In this document: positions 1 through 6,035 of the stretch, piece by piece
Position numbering within the stretch: the stretch's first letter is position 1
Layout of the letters: each line of letters opens with the position of its first letter
Assembly: GCA_030608985.1 (NCBI GenBank)
Contig: JAUWDC010000054.1
Location: 1 to 7,105 of the forward strand
From: Desulfobia sp.
Lineage (GTDB): Bacteria > Desulfobacterota > Desulfobulbia > Desulfobulbales > SURF-16
Direction of reading: 5' to 3'
Length of the DNA: 7,105 nucleotides
Made by a program: the position numbers and the translations under genes
Notes under the pieces: generated by a model
Seen by the model: only the letters and a program-made list of their open reading frames with translations
Databases searched by the model: none
What the model was told of the DNA's origin: nothing

Positions 1-1118
1 TGGAAGAGCTGGCGCATTTGCAAGAGATCGGCCTCGATGGTTGGCAGATCGATTATTGTAATAACAGCACCTGTTTTTTCAATGTGGACAGCAAGATCGT
101 CAAGCACACCGTTGATCACATTTTTCAAATCTACTTGCTTAAATTGTCTGGCTTTGCTGGTAACCAGGGAATATTGTAGAAGGCCGTCGGTCAATTCCTG
201 CATACGTATAGCCGAAGAATCAATCTGGTCCAGGTAAAGGCAACACTGATCTGTCAAGGCCATTTGGCCTTTTTCCCTGAGCCGCCTGCTGAATGCCTGG
301 ATAAGCATAAGAGGTTCCTGCAGGTCATGGGAGATAATATGAGCGAATTCTTGGAGAGCCTGGTTGCTCCGGCTCAGTTCGGCAGTTCGTTCCCGAACCC
401 GCTCTTCTAGCTTGTCACGGGCTTCCAGCAATTCCTTGCGGCTTTCGGTCAGCCTACCGCCAAAAAAGAGGATAAATACGGATCCCACAACCATGGCTAA
501 CAGGTGACTGGTCAGCATCCACCAATTAAACAGAGGAACATCCATGGGTAGGATAAGCGAAATTCCTCCCCGAATATCGCCTAATTTATAGCCCTGCTTG
601 GTGTGACATGGCAAACACTCTTTATTGACTAATAAAGGTGCCATATAGCGAAATTGTGTCTCATTCAGAGTCGTGATGAATGAACCACGCTCTTTAGCAC
701 CACCTTGAAAATCTTCGAGCCACTTTCGCTCCCAATCTGTTGCTCTATTTTTTGGGCGAATAGGAGTCAGGCTAGTTATATGAAACCGAGCGCCGCTTTG
801 TTTGGCAGCAATTTCAGCAAGCTGACGAGTCATAAAGGCGGGATTAATTTTGGTTAACTGTAATCCGTTTTCCGTGGTCAGGTCTCTCTTGGGGTCATCA
901 AGAAAAGGATTGGGTTGAACGTCAGGGCCTACCGGTACATAGACCCCGCCATGTTGAGCATTCCATGTGCGGGTTTGCACCAGCTGTGCTAGAAATGTAC
1001 GAGCGTTCTGAAAAGCCAAGGTTTCTCTTTCCTTCTTTTCATCATACAAGTTCCAGAAAAGAGAAAATAGACCGGCTGTCAACCAGGTGATCAGAATAAC
1101 GGTTATGTATTTTCTCAT
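1..1118 (-). CDS. Membrane histidine kinase with heme-binding DUF3365 (Tll0287-like) sensor domain, C-terminus cut off
   Basis: The reading frame runs without a stop from an ATG at 1118 to the left edge (372 codons visible). Residues 4-22 form a membrane segment. Residues about 35-190 resemble DUF3365/Tll0287: there is a WNAQHGGVYVP stretch at 52-62 and a CLPCH heme-c motif at 168-172 (bases 603-617). A second membrane segment at 199-219 is followed by a charged coiled coil at 222-258. The HisKA H-box is ISHDLQEPL with phospho-acceptor His264, a form typical of phytochrome-type kinases. The window ends just before the expected N-box, so the HATPase_c domain must lie further left. By family knowledge this is a sensor kinase; I infer that the periplasmic domain senses redox state or a small ligand through covalent heme. 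The start has only a weak GAGAG ribosome site four bases upstream; an ATG at 1129 is out of frame and stops at once. No response regulator is visible. Confidence 0.9.
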   Translation of the reverse strand, partial: MRKYITVILITWLTAGLFSLFWNLYDEKKERETLAFQNARTFLAQLVQTRTWNAQHGGVYVPVGPDVQPNPFLDDPKRDLTTENGLQLTKINPAFMTRQLAEIAAKQSGARFHITSLTPIRPKNRATDWERKWLEDFQGGAKERGSFITTLNETQFRYMAPLLVNKECLPCHTKQGYKLGDIRGGISLILPMDVPLFNWWMLTSHLLAMVVGSVFILFFGGRLTESRKELLEARDKLEERVRERTAELSRSNQALQEFAHIISHDLQEPLMLIQAFSRRLREKGQMALTDQCCLYLDQIDSSAIRMQELTDGLLQYSLVTSKARQFKQVDLKNVINGVLDDLAVHIEKTGAVITIIDLPTIEADLLQMRQLF

Positions 1119-1297
1119 AACACTCTCATGATATATTGGCCGTTGATTAGATTAAGAATGAGATACATTTTCCACATTGACATCTAATTATTTTTTCTAC
1201 CAATTAGTGATATCCAATGGCAATGCAAATTATTGAGAATGTAATAGAGGTAAACATATTTCCAAACATTCGGGAGATATGATGTTTTCAAAACTAA
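1119..1297. other. AT-rich intergenic gap with a small inverted repeat
   Basis: This 179-base gap separates the end of the SUI1-like gene from the start of the histidine kinase, both on the minus strand. It must hold any promoter private to the kinase, but I found no convincing -35/-10 pair and no GC-rich hairpin followed by a T run. The only symmetric elements are CTAATT (1184-1189) facing AATTAG (1202-1207) across 12 bases, and the short palindrome GTTTTCAAAAC at 1284-1294, just after the SUI1 stop. Either could be chance in AT-rich DNA. Confidence 0.4.
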
Positions 1298-1666
1298 TCA
1301 CCCGCCAGTGCGTTTCACTTTGTAGCCGAGCCTGCTTAACTCTTTTCCCAGCACATCCCTGTGGTCTCCTTGAATTTCAATGACTCCGTTCTTTAAACTG
1401 CCACCACTCCCGCACTTTTGCTTAAGGGATTTTGCAAGTTTTTTCAGGCCATCATTATTCAGTGGTACGCCAGTTATCAAAATTACGCCCTTTCCTTTTC
1501 GACCTTTTGTTTCCCTCATTAACCTGACAATACCATCATTTTTAGGAATCGATTGTGATTGTTTTTTCTGACACACACATTTCGCTATAGGTTTATTACA
1601 GCCAGGACACATTTTGCCAAACTCGGTCGAGTAAACTAAGCCAGCACCTTCATTCTTTGCTTTCAT
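1298..1666 (-). CDS. SUI1/eIF1-like translation factor (YciH family) with N-terminal Cys knuckle
   Basis: This 122-residue protein has the SUI1 fold signature over residues about 45-118: KGRKGKGVILITG at 54-66 and CGSGGSLKNGVIEIQGDH at 85-102, ending in a basic tail. Length and motifs fit bacterial YciH/eIF1 homologues, which in other bacteria bind the small ribosomal subunit and influence start-site and initiator-tRNA selection. The N-terminus has four cysteines (C20, C23, C30, C32) in a CPGC...CVC arrangement that could bind zinc; bacterial and archaeal relatives often carry such a segment. The start is supported by an AGAGGTG ribosome site at 1675-1681, eight bases upstream. It begins 17 bases after the cyclotransferase gene and is probably co-transcribed with it. 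The family call is firm; the physiological role is inferred. Confidence 0.92.
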   Translation of the reverse strand: MKAKNEGAGLVYSTEFGKMCPGCNKPIAKCVCQKKQSQSIPKNDGIVRLMRETKGRKGKGVILITGVPLNNDGLKKLAKSLKQKCGSGGSLKNGVIEIQGDHRDVLGKELSRLGYKVKRTGG

Positions 1667-1683
1667 TACTGACGCACCTCTAC

Positions 1684-2190
1684 TTACACAGCCAATTGTG
1701 AACTGTGTATTGCATATTGCTCGACCTCTCGCTTTTGATCAGGGTCTTTTAAAGCATCTATTGCTTCTATTCCTGCAATGTATTCAGAGGGAAGATTTGC
1801 TTCTCTAGCTCCAACTAAAACATGTTTTTTGTACCATGTGTAAGGAAGTAGCGACTTTTCAATTCTTGTGGCGCAGTAGGTGACTGCTGTAACAACCTTA
1901 CCTTCGGCACTTGAGACAGAAACCACTTTGCCCTCGTACCCCCATCCTAAGCCTTCGGCTTTATCCAATGCAGCCTTTTCAGATTCATGGATTTCATACA
2001 ATACGCCCATAACAACATAGGAATTATCACCAGTGTAAAAAGCATCACATTTCCCTGAACCATCCTTGCTAAACTTATGAAACCGAAGTTCATGCTCATC
2101 CAGTAAGTATGTTCCCAGCGGATGTGCGCTTGGCACTCTTTGTTGTAGGCGTTTCAATGACATATTTGAACCATATGCAAAATACTTCAT
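1684..2190 (-). CDS. Gamma-glutamylcyclotransferase-like protein (GGCT/AIG2-like fold)
   Basis: This 168-residue protein opens with MKYFAYGSNM, the substrate-binding YGSN motif of the cyclotransferase fold at residues 6-9. The expected acidic catalytic residue is Glu79 in LDKAEGLGWGYEG (75-87), matching the EG...Y motif of GGCT enzymes. The family releases 5-oxoproline from gamma-glutamyl amino acids or gamma-glutamylamines in the cytosol; the exact substrate cannot be read from sequence. An upstream in-frame ATG at 2211 would add seven residues. I chose 2190 because AGAGGA (2194-2199) sits just before it, the conserved fold begins at this Met, and no ribosome site precedes 2211. The SUI1-like gene follows after 17 bases, suggesting a two-gene operon. 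The C-terminal 30 residues are less conserved-looking and rich in charged residues. Confidence 0.9.
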   Translation of the reverse strand: MKYFAYGSNMSLKRLQQRVPSAHPLGTYLLDEHELRFHKFSKDGSGKCDAFYTGDNSYVVMGVLYEIHESEKAALDKAEGLGWGYEGKVVSVSSAEGKVVTAVTYCATRIEKSLLPYTWYKKHVLVGAREANLPSEYIAGIEAIDALKDPDQKREVEQYAIHSSQLAV

Positions 2191-2193
2191 AAT

Positions 2194-2199
2194 TCCTCT
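2194..2199 (-). promoter_or_regulatory. Ribosome binding site deciding the cyclotransferase start
   Basis: AGAGGA on the minus strand lies three bases before the ATG at 2190. It would fall inside the coding sequence if the upstream ATG at 2211 were used, and 2211 itself has no purine-rich site. This supports the shorter protein. Confidence 0.6.
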
Positions 2200-2230
2200 A
2201 ATCTGTTTCAAAGTTTGGTTTTCGGCTTAA

Positions 2231-2341
2231 CTAAAAAAAGGGGACAAGATTTTTTTCAAAGTCAATATGCTTCCAAAGAGTAGGAACGCTGATTTCGATT
2301 CTCAAAATTACGACTGGCAGGATATAATGTACCATTTTCAT
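2231..2341 (-). CDS. Possible 36-residue mini-ORF after the protease gene
   Basis: An ATG at 2341 opens a 36-codon frame that stops at 2231. The last two codons of the protease (AAGGAG, 2349-2354) form a well-placed Shine-Dalgarno site seven bases before this ATG, so translational coupling is possible. The product has a hydrophobic first half (YILPVVILRIEI) and ends in WKHIDFEKNLVPFF. I do not recognise a family. The tail is encoded by a TTGTCCCC-poly-T stretch that looks like repeat-derived DNA, so this may be the edge of a decayed mobile or repeat element and not a gene. Base composition and length give little coding support. Confidence 0.2.
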   Translation of the reverse strand: MKMVHYILPVVILRIEISVPTLWKHIDFEKNLVPFF

Positions 2342-2345
2342 ATTC

Positions 2346-4778
2346 CTACTCCTTCATAATACGAACCAGGTCGGCACCATCAACAATTTCATATTGAATG
2401 AGTATTGCAGCCAGTTTTTCTATCTTTGGCCAGTGCTCTTCAACAAGTTGTGTTGCCTTGTCTGTTGCTTCTTTAATCCAATACTGTACCTGATTTTCTA
2501 CCTTGGAGAGAAAAATCTGCTTGCTGATATTCTGGGACAATGTATCGGTATGGACATATCCTATCTTTTCATCCATACCTAGACTTGCTACCGCTGCATA
2601 TGCCTGATGAGTTGCCTGTTCAAGATCATTGGCGGCACCGGTATTGAGGCCTTTACCGCCGAACTGCTTCATGCTTGCAACCCTTCCGGCCACCAAAATA
2701 CATATATTATGAAAAATCTCATCCCTGGAAATATTGCCGGGAAAATCTTCCGGAGTATATGAAATAAAACCCAACGTCTCAAGCCTGGGGGCAATGGTTA
2801 CCTGTTCAATTTTGATATCAGGCAAGAGAAGAAAAGAAAGTACGGCATGACCGGCCTCATGATAGGCAGTGATCCGGAGATCCTCTTCAAGGTTTCTCAT
2901 GTGTTTCCTCTCAAGCCTATACCCGTACTTGATAATATTAATCTGCTCTATCAAAATATCCTCTGTTAAACATTCCAGGCCATGCCGGATAGCATACAAT
3001 GAAGCATCCTTGCCGATACGCTGTAGATCATAGCCACTCATCCCGGAAATATAACGTATCACCCTTTCCACATTTATATTGCCATCGTTGGGTTTCTTGA
3101 GAATTTTATCTATAAAGAATCGCCGGGCCTCTCTATCCAGTTCGGGTACCTCAACAAAGGTATCTATCCTGTCAGGAGCAATAATAACTGGGCTTACATC
3201 CATCCTGTTCTGGGCCGTGGCAATGGTAAACACCAGGTTAGCAGGGTCAGTTGGCAAACTGTCCAGTTCCAGGATCAGCTGATCGTCGGGCATGGTTGTA
3301 TATACTCCCTCCAGGAGCCCTTTGACGTCAATCCCATCGAGGAATACAATGCTTGGTGCATACTCACGCGCCTCCTTGTATACCTTCCTGATATAATCGG
3401 AATCAAAGAGATCACTCCGCGACGCGTATACATAAGGCAATCCGGTTTCCTTGATAAAAGCTTTGCCAAGCATGGTTTTGCCAACTCCTGGCGGACCATA
3501 AAGAAGCATACCCTTGGGCATGTCTATATCAAATCTCGTCACCAGACCCGGATTTTCCAGCAATGCTATGATCTGCTTTAAGGTATCCTTTGTTGCTTTA
3601 TTACCGGCAATATCAGAAAACCCGACTGAAGAAAATTCTATACAGGGTCTGATATCCCTTATTAATTTCTCGCCCACGGAGACTCTTTCTACACGCCCCT
3701 TGTCAACACTTAAAAACAGGGTACTGCCCCGCATATATTCCTTCCATGACAGGCTTATCGTTTCATTTTTCTTATACAGATGAAGAAGATCCTCTTTTTT
3801 CTCCTTCAATTTGTCGATAAAACAAGTAGCCTGCTTAGAGACTTTAAACACGGCTTTTTGAGGAAAGACCTTCCCTCCCCTGACATATCTGGTGATCCTG
3901 CCAAGAAGAGCGTCAGGAAGCTGTTGCTTAATCTTTTTTGTATTGATATGGGAGCCGAGTGACAGAATAAACATGGACATCAATTGTTCCACATCCCTGA
4001 ACTGGAGCTCAATACCGGTTTTATCGACAAATTGCTTTGCATGCGCATCCAATGATTGACAGCCGATCCTGACCATGGACTCCAGGCTCAAGCTATTGAA
4101 CAGCATGATAAAATTCCTGGCCATTACCTCCAGAAGTTTCGGGGAAATGGCTGGCTGAATCATATCGAAGACTGCTTTTTTTTCCCTTGAAATAACGTTT
4201 ATAGCCAGATCCTGGATCTGCAGCCTGTTTTCCCTGAAACTCTCAAGGAGATCTCTGTTCTTGTATAATGTACCGCCAAGTGTGGATGTGAAAATGATAA
4301 TAGCCTCTCTGAGGCTCACACCGGAATCAGGATCGCCATTAAAGAGCAGATTTAAAAGTGCCAGGTGCAGCTGGTTATCGGCCTTTTCTATCCCTTCAAA
4401 AATAATTATGGACCGTGGATGTTCGCGAACATTCCGGAGAAGATCTCCTTCCCGGTCACCTTCCAAGGAACCTTTTCCACCAAGCAACTGAAGGATACTT
4501 TCAGGCTCGCTATACTGTTCCATATCGAGCTGTATGACGTACGAGTATCCTTCGAGAAATTCGGCAAGAGATCTCGCCAGATATGTTTTTCCCACTGAAT
4601 CAGGGCCCAGAAAGGTAAAAATTCCTCTTGGTTGTGCTTCTTCCGGTCTACAGGAAATATGAATCAAGGCATCAACAAGCTCATCAACAGCATCGTCCTG
4701 ATCATAGATCATTTTTTTGAGTTGATACCTGATCTTTTCAAACACCTGAAAAAAATGTTTGTCTTTTTGTCTGGTCAT
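2346..4778 (-). CDS. Chimeric Clp/Hsp100-type AAA+ plus FtsH-type AAA+ / M41 zinc metalloprotease with degenerate ATPase sites
   Basis: This 810-residue protein has three parts. Residues about 18-215 resemble the C-terminal ATPase of ClpB/ClpC: Walker A GPDSVGKT (58-65) and Walker-B-like IIIFEGIEKA (124-133). A linker (about 300-385) leads to an FtsH-type AAA+ module: FSDIAG (387-392), Walker A GPPGVGKT (428-435) and Walker B SIVFLDGID (476-484). The M41 peptidase follows, with HEAGH at 640-644 and the distal Asp ligand D718 in TGAANDLEQAT. It should be a zinc protease. Departures from the families: the Walker B glutamate position is Gly in both modules (129, 482); the FtsH FVGVG pore loop is shortened to a DSDYIRK-type segment; the Clp GYVGYEEGG loop is SLEGDREGD; the first FtsH Arg finger reads Ala534 while Arg537 remains; the Clp sensor TSN reads TST. 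There is no N-terminal membrane segment, unlike FtsH, so I infer a cytosolic protein. AAGGAG (4789-4794) lies ten bases before the ATG. Confidence 0.9.
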   Translation of the reverse strand: MTRQKDKHFFQVFEKIRYQLKKMIYDQDDAVDELVDALIHISCRPEEAQPRGIFTFLGPDSVGKTYLARSLAEFLEGYSYVIQLDMEQYSEPESILQLLGGKGSLEGDREGDLLRNVREHPRSIIIFEGIEKADNQLHLALLNLLFNGDPDSGVSLREAIIIFTSTLGGTLYKNRDLLESFRENRLQIQDLAINVISREKKAVFDMIQPAISPKLLEVMARNFIMLFNSLSLESMVRIGCQSLDAHAKQFVDKTGIELQFRDVEQLMSMFILSLGSHINTKKIKQQLPDALLGRITRYVRGGKVFPQKAVFKVSKQATCFIDKLKEKKEDLLHLYKKNETISLSWKEYMRGSTLFLSVDKGRVERVSVGEKLIRDIRPCIEFSSVGFSDIAGNKATKDTLKQIIALLENPGLVTRFDIDMPKGMLLYGPPGVGKTMLGKAFIKETGLPYVYASRSDLFDSDYIRKVYKEAREYAPSIVFLDGIDVKGLLEGVYTTMPDDQLILELDSLPTDPANLVFTIATAQNRMDVSPVIIAPDRIDTFVEVPELDREARRFFIDKILKKPNDGNINVERVIRYISGMSGYDLQRIGKDASLYAIRHGLECLTEDILIEQINIIKYGYRLERKHMRNLEEDLRITAYHEAGHAVLSFLLLPDIKIEQVTIAPRLETLGFISYTPEDFPGNISRDEIFHNICILVAGRVASMKQFGGKGLNTGAANDLEQATHQAYAAVASLGMDEKIGYVHTDTLSQNISKQIFLSKVENQVQYWIKEATDKATQLVEEHWPKIEKLAAILIQYEIVDGADLVRIMKE

Positions 4779-4788
4779 TATATTATTT

Positions 4789-4794
4789 CTCCTT
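4789..4794 (-). promoter_or_regulatory. Ribosome binding site of the chimeric protease gene
   Basis: AAGGAG on the minus strand sits ten bases before the ATG at 4778, a slightly long spacing filled with A/T. It directly abuts the heptamer repeat at 4797-4827, whose purine-rich strand contains further GGGT and AGGG units. Confidence 0.6.
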
Positions 4795-4796
4795 AT

Positions 4797-4827
4797 CCTA
4801 AACCCTTTACCCTAAACCCTGAACCCT
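4797..4827. repeat. Telomere-like heptamer tandem repeat in the permease-protease gap
   Basis: Four phased 7-base units are visible on the plus strand: CCTAAAC (4797-4803), CCTTTAC (4804-4810), CCTAAAC (4811-4817) and CCTGAAC (4818-4824), followed by a decayed unit starting CCT at 4825. On the transcribed strand these read as GTTTAGG/GTTCAGG units. The array fills most of the 54-base gap between the permease stop (4833) and the protease start (4778), directly upstream of the ribosome site. The consensus resembles the TTTAGGG telomere type by coincidence of sequence. I infer a simple intergenic repeat generated by slippage or a dispersed repeat family, not a telomere. Confidence 0.75.
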
Positions 4828-4832
4828 CTTTC

Positions 4833-6032
4833 CTATTCTGCTCTCAGCGCTTCAATCGGATGAAGTGAAGCAGCGTGCCGTGCCGGAATAACTCCTGCCG
4901 CCAACCCGATAACAGCGGCCAACAGCTCTGCTGAAAATACATACGGCCATGAAGTATGGACAGGTAAAGCAGGAACGAAAAAATGCAGCAACTGCGAACC
5001 TCCCCACCCGATAAGTAAACCAATGCCTCCTCCCAGAGCCGACAGCACTATTGCTTCACCAAGAAAAAGAATGAGAATTTGTCTGCTTGTGGCTCCCAAG
5101 GCCCGCAGGAGGCCAATTTCACCAGTTCTATCTCTGACGGTAATTGTCATGATGGTCAGAATGCCTACGCCTCCTACGAGGAGAGATATCCCTCCCAATC
5201 CTCCAATTGCTATTGTCAGTTTATCCAGAACTCCACCAAGAACATCCATCATCTGTTCCTGGGTGGTGATGCTGAAATCTTCAGATCCATGGCGGCTGAT
5301 TAACAGCTCTCGAATATCATCGGCAACCTCTTCTCCGGTAGCATCTGCCTTGTAAAGCACATCGATTTCCATAAGGCTTTCCCGATTAAAAAGCTCCATT
5401 GCCTTGGCTGCCGGGATATACACCGCATCGTCAAGATCAAAACCGAGAATCTGCCCCTTGGACTCCATGACGCCGATAACCCGAAAACGAAATCCTCCAA
5501 CGCGAACTCTCTTCCCCAGGGGATTTGATCCGCCAAACAGTTCGCTTCGCACCTTGCTTCCCAGTACAACAAATGAGCGTGCCGCATGGGGATCATCATC
5601 GGGAAGGAAACGCCCTGAAGCCGTGTTAAACTGCCAAACTGCCGGGGCAGAGGAACCTACACCATATATTGTTGTCCTTCTCTGCTTCTTTTCCGATTCA
5701 ACCTGGGCATTCCCCTGTATAACCGGCACCGAAGCCAACACCTTGGGAAGGGCCAGCAGGCTTTCAGAATCATCAATACTTAAAGGACGAACATTACTGA
5801 TTACAGCGCCACTGACTCCTGTTGTTGATGTTTTACCCGGCACAACACCAATCAGGTTAGTCCCGAACTGGGTAAATTCTTCCAGAACAAAGCGTTGAAC
5901 CCCCTCCCCTATGGACGTAAGAAGAATAACAGCACTTATGCCAACAGTAATTCCAAGACCGGTGAGAAAACTGCGCATTCTGTGATGCACCAGGGCTCCC
6001 AATGACAGTCTGGCAAAATCGGCAGCACGCAT
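4833..6032 (-). CDS. MacB/FtsX-type ABC transporter permease
   Basis: This 399-residue protein has the four-helix layout of MacB/LolC-type permeases: a membrane segment at about 22-42, a large periplasmic MacB_PCD domain at about 45-265, then three helices at 273-298, 318-345 and 364-384 forming the FtsX domain. Hallmarks are MRSFLTGLGITVGISAVI near the start, RVIGVMESKG in the periplasmic domain, DRTGEIGLLRALGATSRQI (301-319, the cytoplasmic coupling loop that meets the ATPase) and the closing IPARHAASLHPIEALRAE. It has no nucleotide-binding domain, so it must work with a separate ATPase. Family members act mechanically to export macrolides, peptides or toxins through an outer-membrane partner, or to extract lipoproteins; the substrate here is unknown. 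It starts three bases after the upstream permease gene, with AGGAGA (6039-6044) inside that gene, so the two are translationally coupled and likely form a heterodimer. Confidence 0.93.
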   Translation of the reverse strand: MRAADFARLSLGALVHHRMRSFLTGLGITVGISAVILLTSIGEGVQRFVLEEFTQFGTNLIGVVPGKTSTTGVSGAVISNVRPLSIDDSESLLALPKVLASVPVIQGNAQVESEKKQRRTTIYGVGSSAPAVWQFNTASGRFLPDDDPHAARSFVVLGSKVRSELFGGSNPLGKRVRVGGFRFRVIGVMESKGQILGFDLDDAVYIPAAKAMELFNRESLMEIDVLYKADATGEEVADDIRELLISRHGSEDFSITTQEQMMDVLGGVLDKLTIAIGGLGGISLLVGGVGILTIMTITVRDRTGEIGLLRALGATSRQILILFLGEAIVLSALGGGIGLLIGWGGSQLLHFFVPALPVHTSWPYVFSAELLAAVIGLAAGVIPARHAASLHPIEALRAE

Positions 6033-6035
6033 AGA

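Larger units (their letters stand above)
2191..2345. other. Intergenic gap between protease and cyclotransferase
   Basis: This 155-base gap includes the mini-ORF and an AAAAAAAGGGGACAAG tract at 2233-2248 followed by a run of T. I see no GC-rich stem that would make the T/A tracts an intrinsic terminator. On the minus strand TTGACT occurs, but no TATAAT-like box lies 16-18 bases downstream. Whether the cyclotransferase/SUI1 pair has its own promoter here or is read from the protease cannot be decided. Confidence 0.4.

Noticed and set aside
37..237. 66-codon open frame on the plus strand
   Set aside because: It is antisense to the kinase frame, which is continuous from 1118 to the left edge with clear HisKA and DUF3365 features.
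1284..1294. Palindrome after the SUI1-like gene as a terminator
   Set aside because: The stem is five A/T-rich pairs with almost no loop and no following T run, so it would not form a stable terminator.
1380..1571. 63-codon open frame on the plus strand
   Set aside because: It is the reverse complement of the SUI1-like gene; its Phe/Pro-rich composition mirrors the Lys/Gly codons of that gene.
2191..2211. ATG at 2211 as the cyclotransferase start
   Set aside because: The seven extra residues are encoded by the ribosome-site region of the better start at 2190, and no ribosome site precedes 2211.
2231..2260. Poly-A/GGGGACA/poly-T tract as an intrinsic terminator
   Set aside because: No GC-rich self-complementary stem precedes the T run on either strand.
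4797..4827. Heptamer array as a CRISPR or true telomere
   Set aside because: Units are directly adjacent without spacers, only about four in number, and lie inside a gene-dense region, so neither reading fits.
5404..5898. 164-codon open frame on the plus strand
   Set aside because: It lies entirely opposite the well-supported permease gene, is rich in Pro/Arg/Ser/Thr as antisense frames often are, and shows no recognisable domain.
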